Below the pieces are notes generated by a model. It was not told the origin of the DNA. It worked only from the letters and a program-made list of their open reading frames with translations, and did not search any database. DNA of 32,168 bases, taken from positions 1 through 32,168 of the forward strand of contig CAMNHG010000004.1 in the NCBI GenBank assembly GCA_946539105.1. The letters are read 5' to 3'. Of the stretch, positions 18,475 through 27,490 are shown one piece after another; positions within the stretch are counted from its first letter, which is position 1; each line of letters starts with the position of its first letter. Source of the stretch: an uncultured Clostridia bacterium. Lineage in GTDB: Bacteria; Bacillota; Clostridia; Oscillospirales; Acutalibacteraceae. The translations under genes were made by a program, and so were the position numbers.

Positions 18475-19734
18475 ATGGCTCCAAAAAAAAGAATGATATT
18501 TCAGGCGGACGTCAACCGCATTTATGACGAGGAATATCAGAGAGATCAGCGCGCGCAAAAGGAAAAGCTCTTTATAAGACCTTCGCGCAGGCGCAAAATG
18601 AAAAATGCCAAGTGGTTCGGCATCGGAATGGGCATAGATTTGCCGTTTTGCATTATTTTGCTTGTTTTGCTGACCATCGGAACAATAATGATGTTCTCGG
18701 CAAGCTACGCCTTTTCGTACTACACTCAGGGCGACAGCTACTATTACCTCGTAAGGCAGATAATCTTTATTGTAATCGGCTTAATCGCAATGTTTACGAT
18801 GTCGTTTTTGAACTACAATAAGCTGCATAAAATCGCGCCGATAGTTTTGGGAGTGGCTTATTTTTCGCTGCTGCTTGTACTTGTTCTTCCGGCAGGCGAG
18901 GGCGGCGTAAAGCGTTGGATACCCCTGGGAATATTTAATATTCAGCCGTCTGAGATTGCCAAGCTGGGCGTAATCCTGTTCTTCGCTCACTGGGCAAGTA
19001 AATATTACAACAAAATGGAACTCCCGAAATACAGCATTCTGCCGGGCATAATAGTATTCGGCTCAATCGCGGTGCTCCTGTTTTTGGAGCCGCACTACTC
19101 GGGTATCGTAATCATCGGCATACTCACCGTGCTGATGCTCTACATAGGCGGAATGAAAACCAAGTATCTGCTTATAGGCGGCGGAGTGCTGCTGGGCTTG
19201 ATTGTGATATTGGCTGTGACGGGCGGACTTTCCTACGCTATGAGCCGTATGGCAGGTTGGGGTCAGGCACTTGAATACACCGACGACAAAATGTGGTGGG
19301 ACACCTACCAGACCAGAAACTCGCTGTACGCAATCGGCTCGGGCAGGCTTTGGGGACTCGGGCTCGGACAGTCAAGGCAGAAGTACCTCTACATACCCGA
19401 ACCGCAGAACGACTTTATCTTCGCGGTTGTTGTTGAGGAGCTCGGACTTATCGGAGCGGCGATTATTCTGCTGATTTTTGCTCTGCTTATTTGGCGTGGA
19501 ATTACGCTTTCGCTCAGGGCAAAGGATAAATTCGGCAAGCTGCTCGGAATCGGACTTACCTCGCAGATCGGTATTCAGGTAATCCTAAACATTCTGGTTA
19601 TCACCGACTGGCTGCCAAACACAGGTATCAGCCTGCCGTTCTTCAGCTACGGCGGCAGCTCGCTGATTATGCTGCTCGCGCAGATGGGCATTGTGCTTTC
19701 AATCTCGCGCACGGCAAATATAGAGAGAACATAA
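18475..19734 (+). CDS. ftsW: FtsW/RodA/SpoVE family lipid II flippase/SEDS polymerase
   Basis: MMFSASYA, GVKRWIPLGIFNIQPSEIAKLGVILFFA, PEPQNDFIFAVVVEELGLIG, LPNTGISLPFFSYGGSSL. Confidence 0.92.
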   Translation: MAPKKRMIFQADVNRIYDEEYQRDQRAQKEKLFIRPSRRRKMKNAKWFGIGMGIDLPFCIILLVLLTIGTIMMFSASYAFSYYTQGDSYYYLVRQIIFIVIGLIAMFTMSFLNYNKLHKIAPIVLGVAYFSLLLVLVLPAGEGGVKRWIPLGIFNIQPSEIAKLGVILFFAHWASKYYNKMELPKYSILPGIIVFGSIAVLLFLEPHYSGIVIIGILTVLMLYIGGMKTKYLLIGGGVLLGLIVILAVTGGLSYAMSRMAGWGQALEYTDDKMWWDTYQTRNSLYAIGSGRLWGLGLGQSRQKYLYIPEPQNDFIFAVVVEELGLIGAAIILLIFALLIWRGITLSLRAKDKFGKLLGIGLTSQIGIQVILNILVITDWLPNTGISLPFFSYGGSSLIMLLAQMGIVLSISRTANIERT

Positions 19735-19809
19735 TCCGACCATCTATGCCTTCGGCGGTGCGTTTTGCGCAAAAACGCCGTGGGCAGAAGGGCTTTTAAA
19801 GGAGTAAAT

Positions 19810-20928
19810 ATGAAGGTACTGCTCGCTGGCGGCGGAACAGCCGGCCACATCAACCCTGCATTGGCTATTGCAGGGTATATAAAGAAAAAACAGCCCGAGG
19901 CTCAGATTCTTTTTATCGGCAACAAAACCGGTATGGAACAACGCCTTGTCAAAAACGCCGGATATGAAATTAAGTCAATCACAATCAGCGGCTTTCAGCG
20001 CAGCCTGTCGCCGAAGAGTATGGTCGCAAACGCCAAAACCGTGGGCAGAACCTTTACATCCTCGGCAGAGGCAAAGAAGATTATCAGGGAATTTGCGCCG
20101 GACATCTGCATCGGCACAGGCGGTTATGTTTCAGGCCCCGTTGTCCGCACAGCGGCAAAAATGGGAATCCCCTGTATTATTCATGAGCAAAACGCCTATC
20201 CCGGCGTTACCAATAAAATGCTCTCGCGCCGTGTAAAAAAGGTTATGCTGGCGGTTGAGGCAGCTAAAAAATACTTTGAAAACGCCGATGTTGTAATTAC
20301 CGGCAACCCTGTCCGCGGAGAGATTTTGACCGCTGACAAGCAAACATCGCGCGAAAAGCTCGGGCTTGACGAGCGTCCGCTGGTGCTGTCGTTCGGCGGC
20401 AGCTTGGGCGCGCAAAAGGTAAACGATGCGGCGGCTCAGCTGATTGCAAGAAGTGCCGAGGACGGCAAATATCAACATATCCACGCCTACGGCGGCAACA
20501 ACGAATCTTTCTTGGAAAGCCTTAGCGAAAAGGGCGTTAACCTTTCCTCGTGCCCGAACCTCGACATAAGAGCGTACATCGACAATATGAGCGATTGTAT
20601 GGCGGCGGCTGACCTTGTAATCTGCCGTTCCGGAGCGATTACGCTAAGCGAGATTCAGGCGATGGGCAAGCCCGCAATCCTTATTCCGTCTCCGAACGTT
20701 GCGGAAAACCACCAGTACCACAACGCTATGGCACTTGTTAACAAGGGCGCGGCACAGCTGATTGAGGAGAGCGATTTGAGCGGAGAAACGCTCATAAACA
20801 CCGTCGACTCAATGCTGGGCGACCCCGAAAAGCTCCGCAAAATCGGAGAAAACTGCAAAAAAATGGCGATAATCGACGCCAACGAACGGATTTATTCCGT
20901 CGTTAAAAAGGTTCTTAAATTAGTTTAA
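19810..20928 (+). CDS. murG: UDP-N-acetylglucosamine transferase MurG
   Basis: MKVLLAGGGTAGHINPALAIAGYI; IHEQNAYPGVTNK; LVLSFGGSLGAQKVND; ATG at 19810 after AAAGGAG (ORF track start 19765 lies upstream). Confidence 0.96.
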   Translation: MKVLLAGGGTAGHINPALAIAGYIKKKQPEAQILFIGNKTGMEQRLVKNAGYEIKSITISGFQRSLSPKSMVANAKTVGRTFTSSAEAKKIIREFAPDICIGTGGYVSGPVVRTAAKMGIPCIIHEQNAYPGVTNKMLSRRVKKVMLAVEAAKKYFENADVVITGNPVRGEILTADKQTSREKLGLDERPLVLSFGGSLGAQKVNDAAAQLIARSAEDGKYQHIHAYGGNNESFLESLSEKGVNLSSCPNLDIRAYIDNMSDCMAAADLVICRSGAITLSEIQAMGKPAILIPSPNVAENHQYHNAMALVNKGAAQLIEESDLSGETLINTVDSMLGDPEKLRKIGENCKKMAIIDANERIYSVVKKVLKLV

Positions 20929-20983
20929 CACTCGGCACGCTGACAGCATAAAATGAACTGAGATTCATTTAGAGGGTGTTAGT

Positions 20984-22237
20984 GTGTCAAAGCTGCTTGT
21001 TACGGGACGCAAAAAACTGTCGGGCGAGGTGAGTGTTCAGGGCGCGAAAAACAGCGTTTTGCCTATTCTTTCGGCAACTTTGCTCGCAAGGGGAGAGACC
21101 GTTTTATACAACTGCCCCGACCTTTCCGACGTTGAGGATTCCGTAAATATACTTCGTTACCTCGGCTGCAAAGCCGAGCGCAGCGGTCAAACCCTAGTGA
21201 TTAACACCGACGGCTTTAACCGCTGTGATATTCCCGATTCGCTAATGCGAAAAACCAGAGGCTCAATCATATTTTTAGGCGCGGTGCTCGCCAAAACAGG
21301 CCGGGCAAAGCTCAGTTTGCCCGGCGGCTGTGAAATCGGCTTGCGCCCGATTGATATGCACCTGTCCGCGCTTAAAAAGCTCGGCGCGGAAATCCGCGAA
21401 CGCCGCGGCTGTATCGAATGCCGCGCGCCTTACGGACTGAGCGGAGCGAAAATTTCGCTTGACTTCCCGAGCGTCGGCGCGACCGAGCAGGTGATTATCG
21501 CCGCGTGCCTCGCGCATGGAACGACCACGCTGACAAACGCCGCAAGAGAGCCGGAGATTGCCGATTTGGCAGACTTCCTTAACTCCTGCGGAGCTAAGGT
21601 TTACGGCGCGGGCGAAGGCGAAATTTTAATTGAGGGCACAGGACGTCTATCGGGCTGCGCTCACAGCATTATTCCCGACAGAATCGTAGCGGCAACCTTT
21701 ATGTCGGCAGCGGCGGCTACGGGGTCCGAGATTGTACTTACAGACGTAATTCCTGCCCACCTCGGAGCGGTTATTTCCGCGTTTGAGGATATGGGCTGCA
21801 AAATAAATACCGACGGCACAAAGCTGAAAATTACCGCCCCGGTGCGCTTAGAACCGCTTAAGGCGGTCAGCACAATGCCGTATCCGGGCTTTCCTACCGA
21901 CGCGCAGGCTCCGCTTATGGCAGCCTCCTGCACCGCTCAGGGAACCTCGGTATTTACCGAAAACATATTTGAAAACCGCTTCCGTCACACTCGCGAGCTC
22001 GCCCGGATGGGCGCGGAGATTAAAACCTGCGGCAGGGTTTGCGTGGTGTACGGCAGAGATAAATTATACGGAGCAAAGGTCGATTCCACCGACCTTCGCG
22101 GAGCGGCGGCACTTGTTGTAGCCGCGCTTTGCGCCGAGGGAAAAACGCGCATAGGCTCGCTTAGATACCTCGAAAGAGGCTACGAAAACCTCGAGCTATC
22201 GCTTTCCGCACTCGGCGCGGATATTAAAAAAATATAA
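20984..22237 (+). CDS. murA: UDP-N-acetylglucosamine 1-carboxyvinyltransferase
   Basis: VQGAKNSVLPILSATLL, LPGGCEIGLRPIDMHL (catalytic Cys), PYPGFPTDAQAPLMA; GTG start. Confidence 0.95.
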   Translation: MSKLLVTGRKKLSGEVSVQGAKNSVLPILSATLLARGETVLYNCPDLSDVEDSVNILRYLGCKAERSGQTLVINTDGFNRCDIPDSLMRKTRGSIIFLGAVLAKTGRAKLSLPGGCEIGLRPIDMHLSALKKLGAEIRERRGCIECRAPYGLSGAKISLDFPSVGATEQVIIAACLAHGTTTLTNAAREPEIADLADFLNSCGAKVYGAGEGEILIEGTGRLSGCAHSIIPDRIVAATFMSAAAATGSEIVLTDVIPAHLGAVISAFEDMGCKINTDGTKLKITAPVRLEPLKAVSTMPYPGFPTDAQAPLMAASCTAQGTSVFTENIFENRFRHTRELARMGAEIKTCGRVCVVYGRDKLYGAKVDSTDLRGAAALVVAALCAEGKTRIGSLRYLERGYENLELSLSALGADIKKI

Positions 22238-22283
22238 AGTGAAAGTATATGAATGATAAAATAAAGGAAAGGAGGATTGCCCG

Positions 22284-23699
22284 ATGAGCGAAATTTCTTC
22301 AAAAGAAAAACGCGAGCTTGCAAAACAGCGCAGGGAGGCGGCGAAGCAGGCTCAGAAATATCACAAAGAACAGAAAAAAAGGGCAAAAAAATCCTCTGAC
22401 GCTACCCAACAGGTGAAGCTGCCCAAGCGTAAAAAATCTTCCGGAAGCAAAATCGAAGAGGCGGTTAACTCGGGCAGAACAACCAAATTTGAAAAAATCA
22501 GCCGTGAAGAAAAATTCAGGCGCGAGAGCGAGGAGCGAATCCGCAACCTCAAGCCGCACGATTTTGAGGACGGCTATTACATAGACGAGTACAGCGAAAA
22601 AAAGCGCAGCGAACGCCGCGCAAAGGTTATCCGCAAGCAGGAGCAGGAGGTTATCAGGCGCAATAAAAAGCCGATTACCCAAAAGCAGGCACGCAACCGC
22701 AGAATTATTATTGCTTCCGCAATTCTCCTAGCGGTGCTTGTTGTCGGAGCTGTGCTCAGTCTGACGGTTCTTTTCAAGACCGAAAAAATCGACATTGAGG
22801 GCGACGAGTATTACTACGAGGATCAGATTATCGCGTTCAGCAACGTAAGTTTGCAACAGAACATCTTTTTGGCGGCCATCGGCGGAACTCCGCAGGAGAT
22901 TGTCAAAAACCTTCCCTACGTTGAGGACGCGAAAATCGGCTTTGCAGTCCCCGATACCGTCACTATTAAAATTACAAACGCTTTGCCGTCCTACTATGTA
23001 AAGGACGGAGACAACTACCTTATCGTCAGCTCAAAGGGCAGAGTGCTTGATACCGAAACCGAAGAACCCGATAACGCCGCCGAGCTTATCTGTAACGACT
23101 ACAATAACAAGGAAGTCGGCAGCTATATTGAATTTGAGGACAAGTCTGTTCCCGATATTCTCGAGAGCGTGGCAAACAGCCTGAAGGCTAACGGCCTTGA
23201 CAATATTAAGGCCTTTGACGTAACCGACACCTCGGCGATTACAATCGACTACGCCGGAAGAATCAAGATTAACATCGGCGTGGCAGAGGATATTGACTAT
23301 AAAATCAAGACCGCCGCGGCGATTATCACCCAAAAGCTCGACCCGAACAAAACAGGTCAGGTTTACGGTACGCTCGACGTGTCTACCTGCAGTAAAAACA
23401 AGATGTCGCACTACAAGCCTGCCGAAACCACTCCGGCAACCGAGCCGGCCACAACCGCGCCTGCGCAGAACACCGATGGCAGCGCAAACGACTGGAACGC
23501 CAATAATAACTATGACGCGAATAATTCCTACGACGGGAACGCTAACACCTATGATAACGGCGCGGCTTATGACAACGGCGCGGCGTATGATAACAATTAC
23601 GGAGTCTACGATAACGGCGGTTACAACGCTGTCGATAACGGAAACTATTACGCAGGTGATTTAGGCGGAGGCGGAGCCGACGGAGCGGCACCGTATTAA
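22284..23699 (+). CDS. DivIB/FtsQ-type division protein (POTRA) with low-complexity C-terminal tail
   Basis: Highly charged N-terminus, single TM IIIASAILLAVLVVGAVLSLTVLF, POTRA-like FKTEKIDIEGDEYYYEDQIIAFSNVSLQQNIF; between murA and ftsZ. Confidence 0.82.
   Translation: MSEISSKEKRELAKQRREAAKQAQKYHKEQKKRAKKSSDATQQVKLPKRKKSSGSKIEEAVNSGRTTKFEKISREEKFRRESEERIRNLKPHDFEDGYYIDEYSEKKRSERRAKVIRKQEQEVIRRNKKPITQKQARNRRIIIASAILLAVLVVGAVLSLTVLFKTEKIDIEGDEYYYEDQIIAFSNVSLQQNIFLAAIGGTPQEIVKNLPYVEDAKIGFAVPDTVTIKITNALPSYYVKDGDNYLIVSSKGRVLDTETEEPDNAAELICNDYNNKEVGSYIEFEDKSVPDILESVANSLKANGLDNIKAFDVTDTSAITIDYAGRIKINIGVAEDIDYKIKTAAAIITQKLDPNKTGQVYGTLDVSTCSKNKMSHYKPAETTPATEPATTAPAQNTDGSANDWNANNNYDANNSYDGNANTYDNGAAYDNGAAYDNNYGVYDNGGYNAVDNGNYYAGDLGGGGADGAAPY
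23550..23591 (+). repeat. 18-bp in-frame tandem repeat encoding YDNGAA in the DivIB tail
   Basis: TATGATAACGGCGCGGCT / TATGACAACGGCGCGGCG / TATGAT. Confidence 0.85.
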
Positions 23700-23775
23700 G
23701 CGGCAGATTTACGCCCCGGTAAGTAAACAAGAAATAATTTCATCGAAAAATATCAAGAAAAAAAGCACAAAACCA

Positions 23776-23804
23776 TTGATATTTTTTAACAAGTGTGTTA
23801 CTAT
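23776..23804 (+). promoter_or_regulatory. Candidate ftsZ promoter
   Basis: TTGATA (23776-23781), 17-bp spacer, TACTAT (23799-23804). Confidence 0.5.
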
Positions 23805-23883
23805 ATAAAATGCAGAATAGTAAATTAGGATATTATGCGACTTTTTATAGAGACCTATAAGGATTATTAAGGAGGATAACAAA

Positions 23884-24984
23884 ATGGCTTTTGAGCTTGA
23901 ACTGGAAAATGAGTATATGCCTAAAATTAAAGTAATCGGCGTCGGCGGAGGCGGCGGAAACGCTGTAAACCGCATGGTTGCCATGAACATTAAAAACGTT
24001 GAATTTATCGCTATCAACACCGACGGCCCGGTTTTGAGACTTTCCAAGGCTTCGCAGAAGGTTCAGATCGGCGAAAAGCTCACACGCGGCAAGGGCGCAG
24101 GCGCAATGCCTTCAATCGGCCAGAGTGCCGCTGAGGAGAGCAAGGAAGAAATCGCCGAGCTCCTCAAGGATACCGATATGGTATTCGTAACCGCAGGTAT
24201 GGGCGGCGGCACCGGTACAGGCGCGGCTCCCGTAATCGCCAAGATTGCCAAGGATATGGGCATCCTCACAGTAGGCGTTGTTACAAAGCCTTTTGCTTTT
24301 GAGGGTAAAAAGAGAATGACTCAGGCTGAGCAGGGTATCGCAGAGCTCACTCCCTGTGTTGACTCGCTTATCATCGTTCCTAACGAGGGACTAAAAAAGG
24401 TTTCGGACGAGCCTATCACACTTCTTAACGCTTTCGAAATTTCCGACGACGTTCTCCGTCAGGGCGTTCAGAGTATCTCTGACCTCATCCTTCTTCCCGG
24501 TCTTGTAAACCTCGACTTTGCGGACGTTACCTCGGTAATGAAGGACGCAGGCTACGCTCATATGGGTATGGGCAAGGCTTCCGGTAAGGACAAGGCTAAG
24601 GTTGCCGCTGACAAGGCTATCTCAAGTCCGCTACTCGAGACTTCAATCGACGGCGCAAAGGGCGTTATCATCAACATCACAGCTTCTTCCGATGTAAGCC
24701 TCGAGGATATCGACACCGCTTCTACCATGATTAAGGACAAGGTTTCCGAGGACGCGAACATTATCTGGGGTGCTGTTATCGACGACAAGATGAACGACGA
24801 GATGAGCGTTACCGTTATCGCAACAGGCTTCGGCACAGACGGCGTTCCGTCAAATCCCCAGCCCGTTATCGACAATGTTATAGTTGACACTCCCGAGGAG
24901 GACAATACCTCAAAGGCAACTAAGGACAAGACCGATGACGACGATGACACCTTCTATGACATTATGTCAATCTTCAATAAATAA
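23884..24984 (+). CDS. ftsZ: Cell division protein FtsZ
   Basis: [31 protein letters not shown] tubulin signature, [23 protein letters not shown]. Confidence 0.98.
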   Translation: MAFELELENEYMPKIKVIGVGGGGGNAVNRMVAMNIKNVEFIAINTDGPVLRLSKASQKVQIGEKLTRGKGAGAMPSIGQSAAEESKEEIAELLKDTDMVFVTAGMGGGTGTGAAPVIAKIAKDMGILTVGVVTKPFAFEGKKRMTQAEQGIAELTPCVDSLIIVPNEGLKKVSDEPITLLNAFEISDDVLRQGVQSISDLILLPGLVNLDFADVTSVMKDAGYAHMGMGKASGKDKAKVAADKAISSPLLETSIDGAKGVIINITASSDVSLEDIDTASTMIKDKVSEDANIIWGAVIDDKMNDEMSVTVIATGFGTDGVPSNPQPVIDNVIVDTPEEDNTSKATKDKTDDDDDTFYDIMSIFNK

Positions 24985-24995
24985 TCAAAGCATAA

Positions 24996-25029
24996 AAACG
25001 CCGGCGTGATTAATTTCACGCCGGTTTTT
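24996..25029. terminator. Bidirectional terminator between ftsZ and the convergent XRE gene
   Basis: AAAAACG-CCGGCGTGA...TCACGCCGG-TTTTT. Confidence 0.88.
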
Positions 25030-25033
25030 GGTT

Positions 25034-25279
25034 TTAAACCATATTTTCCAAAGCCTTTGACCTAAATTCGTCCGTGTCAAAAAACTCATAAAGTGATATT
25101 TCAAAGCCCTCGCATATCAGCTTTATGGTGACGATTCCGGGATTTTGGCTTTTTCCGTAAAGAATATTTTTTATTGTGGAAGGAGCCACCCCGGATTTCA
25201 ACGCTAAATGATGAATTGACATAGAGTTTTTTTCAAGCAAATAAAGAATTCGGTTTTTAATTGTAGTGTAAGTATCCAT
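25034..25279 (-). CDS. Small XRE-family HTH transcriptional regulator
   Basis: RILYLLEKNSMSIHHLALKSGVAPSTIKNILYGKSQNPGIVTIKLICEGFEISLYEFF. Confidence 0.9.
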   Translation of the reverse strand: MDTYTTIKNRILYLLEKNSMSIHHLALKSGVAPSTIKNILYGKSQNPGIVTIKLICEGFEISLYEFFDTDEFRSKALENMV

Positions 25280-25316
25280 AATTTTACCCCCAATAATCCA
25301 ATTATAAAAACTATTC

Positions 25317-25365
25317 TTGACAAAAGTGGGCTATATATGATACAATATAGACTACAAATAGCCCA
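25317..25365 (+). promoter_or_regulatory. Lipoprotein-gene promoter with flanking inverted repeat (putative operator)
   Basis: TTGACA (25317-25322), 18-bp spacer, TACAAT (25341-25346); TGGGCTAT (25327-25334) and ATAGCCCA (25358-25365). Confidence 0.6.
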
Positions 25366-25394
25366 TATGCTATTTAAATATCAAGGAGGAAAAT

Positions 25395-26063
25395 ATGAAA
25401 AAACTAATCATCACAATTATCGCCGCAATTATAGCTGTTTCACTATGCGCTTGCGGCTCAGCCCAAAAAACTGCTGAAAGCAGCAGCTCCGACGCAAATT
25501 CGCAATCGGAACAATCAAATGTTTCTTCACAATCGGAGCAAACAGACGCATCATCGCAAACGGAGGAAAGCCAAGGCAGCAATAAAAGAGACGAGCTTTT
25601 AAGCTTTCAGGTAGAAATAAACGGTACAAAGCTTACAGTTCCTTTTGATTATTCACAGATTGCCGCTCTCGGCTACACTGTTGACAAGGATGAGAATTTG
25701 AAGCCAAATACATATACTATAGGTACATTTGTTAAAAATGCCGAGGGAGATTCGCTGCAAGTTCAATTTTGGAACGGCTCTAAGGAGACAAAAAAGTATT
25801 CCGAGTGCCAGATAAGTCAAATTGAATTCAGATTTGATAATAAGGCTAATGTAGTTTTACCGGGAAACGTAAAGTTTGATGAACAGGTGACTCCGGAAAT
25901 GGTTATAGCCGCATACGGTGAAGCTGACTACGATAATAATAAGGATGACTATCGCTCTATTAGTTATGAAAACGGCGCATATGAATCGGTTAAATTTATG
26001 CTTTATAAAGATGATAAGTTAAAGCATGGCAGTACGCTGACGATTAACCATATAGAAAGGTAA
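25395..26063 (+). CDS. Secreted lipoprotein, unknown function
   Basis: Signal peptide with lipobox (AVSLCACGS), Ser/Gln/Glu-rich linker, then globular domain; AAGGAGG SD. Confidence 0.8.
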   Translation: MKKLIITIIAAIIAVSLCACGSAQKTAESSSSDANSQSEQSNVSSQSEQTDASSQTEESQGSNKRDELLSFQVEINGTKLTVPFDYSQIAALGYTVDKDENLKPNTYTIGTFVKNAEGDSLQVQFWNGSKETKKYSECQISQIEFRFDNKANVVLPGNVKFDEQVTPEMVIAAYGEADYDNNKDDYRSISYENGAYESVKFMLYKDDKLKHGSTLTINHIER

Positions 26064-26087
26064 ACACATAATTAATAAAGAGTAAAG

Positions 26088-26127
26088 AAAAAAGCACTTT
26101 CACATAGATTGTGACAGTGCTTTTTTT
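26088..26127. terminator. Bidirectional terminator between lipoprotein gene and spoVT
   Basis: AAAAAAGCACTTTCACA-TAGAT-TGTGACAGTGCTTTTTTT. Confidence 0.88.
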
Positions 26128-26136
26128 GTGTTATAT

Positions 26137-26679
26137 TCAGTTTTCCATCTGCTTGCCCAAAAACGCCGCCGCGGACTGCGCCAGCTTAATCTCGGGCGCG
26201 GACGGCACCTTCATACTGTCTGAGCTGAGCATTACCACCGCGCCCATCACGTCGCCCGAGGCGATAATCGGGTAAATCACCGCGGCGTTCTGCTCAATTC
26301 CCTCAATCGGCTGAACATTGTTTAGCGTGCGCTCGGTCGCAGAGTAGCTCTTGCGGTTGTCCATATAGTTTTCGAGCACAGGGCTGATTCGCCGCTCCAA
26401 AAACTCCCTTTTAGAAACTCCCGCCGCCGCGATAACGTGGTCGGTGTCGCATATCAAAGTCGGCAGCGAGCTTATCCTCGCAATAACGTCGGCATACTGC
26501 CCCGCAAACTCCGACAACTCCCCGACAGGCGAGTACTTCTTAAAAATAACCTCCCCGTCGGTAGCAGTGTAAATCTCCAGCGGGTCGCCTTCTCGGATAC
26601 GCAGCGTCCTGCGGATTTCCTTCGGGATTACAACCCTGCCCAAATCATCAATTCTCCTGACTATTCCCGTAGCCTTCAT
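26137..26679 (-). CDS. spoVT: Stage V sporulation protein T (AbrB-like N-terminus, GAF-like C-terminus)
   Basis: MKATGIVRRIDDLGRVVIPKEIRRTLRIREGDPLEIYT followed by GAF-like region. Confidence 0.92.
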   Translation of the reverse strand: MKATGIVRRIDDLGRVVIPKEIRRTLRIREGDPLEIYTATDGEVIFKKYSPVGELSEFAGQYADVIARISSLPTLICDTDHVIAAAGVSKREFLERRISPVLENYMDNRKSYSATERTLNNVQPIEGIEQNAAVIYPIIASGDVMGAVVMLSSDSMKVPSAPEIKLAQSAAAFLGKQMEN

Positions 26680-26818
26680 ATCTAAAATCTCCCTTATAAT
26701 TTAATAATTAGCAAAATCCTTGCACGATTATTGTTTGAGATAGAAATATTTTTATGCGTAAAAGGTTGTGGGATAAACCGGAAGTTATTATTTGTTATAA
26801 AATAATTTAATATTTATA

Positions 26819-26868
26819 TTGACATTGTGTCAGAATAGGTATATAATATATTTACTGACAGAGTGTCA
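26819..26868 (+). promoter_or_regulatory. Consensus promoter with two identical-arm operator dyads upstream of flavodoxin
   Basis: TTGACA (26819-26824), 17 bp, TATAAT (26842-26847); TGACA-TTG-TGTCA (26820-26832) and TGACA-GAG-TGTCA (26856-26868). Confidence 0.8.
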
Positions 26869-26914
26869 GAACAGACTTTATATATAAGTGCTCACAGTAA
26901 AGGAGAGATAAATT

Positions 26915-27388
26915 ATGAGTAAAAAGTTAGTAGCGTATTTTTCCGCAAGCGGCACAACCGAGGCGGTAGCGAAGAATTTGGCAAAGGCGGCAGGTGCGGA
27001 TTTGTATGAGATTAAGCCTGCTGTCGCCTACACAAGAGCCGACCTTAACTGGCAGGATAAAAACTCACGCAGCTCGCTTGAAATGCGCGATAAAAGCTCG
27101 CGTCCCGAGCTTGCCGACGCAAACGCGAATATAGCGGAGTACGACACAATCTTTGTCGGATTTCCCGTTTGGTGGTATGTCGCGCCGACAATTATCAACA
27201 GCTTTTTAGAGGCGTACGATTTCAGCGGAAAGAAGGTTGTTTTGTTCGCAACCTCGGGCGGTTCCGGCTTTGGCAAGGCAGTTGCAGGCTTGCAGCCGAG
27301 TGCTCCCGGTGCGGTGATTGTCGAGGGAGAAATTCTAAACGGCAGACCGGGTGAAGCTAAGCTAAAGGCTTTTGCCGAGAAATACTGA
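26915..27388 (+). CDS. Flavodoxin
   Basis: KLVAYFSASGTTEAVAKNLA FMN-binding loop; FVGFPVWWYVAPTIINSFLE. Confidence 0.93.
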   Translation: MSKKLVAYFSASGTTEAVAKNLAKAAGADLYEIKPAVAYTRADLNWQDKNSRSSLEMRDKSSRPELADANANIAEYDTIFVGFPVWWYVAPTIINSFLEAYDFSGKKVVLFATSGGSGFGKAVAGLQPSAPGAVIVEGEILNGRPGEAKLKAFAEKY

Positions 27389-27396
27389 TATCTTTT

Positions 27397-27429
27397 ATGA
27401 GCTGTTTTATGACAGCTCATTTTGATTTA
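27397..27429 (+). terminator. Rho-independent terminator after flavodoxin
   Basis: ATGAGCTGT-TTTATG-ACAGCTCAT stem followed by TTTTGATTT. Confidence 0.7.
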
Positions 27430-27490
27430 TATTCTTGAAAAACCTCCTTCCGCGTGATATATTATATATAGATAGAATTAGGAGGAAAAT

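Noticed and set aside
23293-23664. 123-aa Thr/Arg-rich ORF overlapping the divIB tail
   Set aside because: Alternate frame of the low-complexity repeat region; composition is a by-product of the repeats.
27447-27487. CCTCCT versus AGGAGG complementarity upstream of the DUF3783-like gene (possible anti-SD riboswitch-like stem)
   Set aside because: CCTCCT lies in the spacer of the likely promoter (TTGAAA-17-TATATT), so it would not be transcribed with the RBS.
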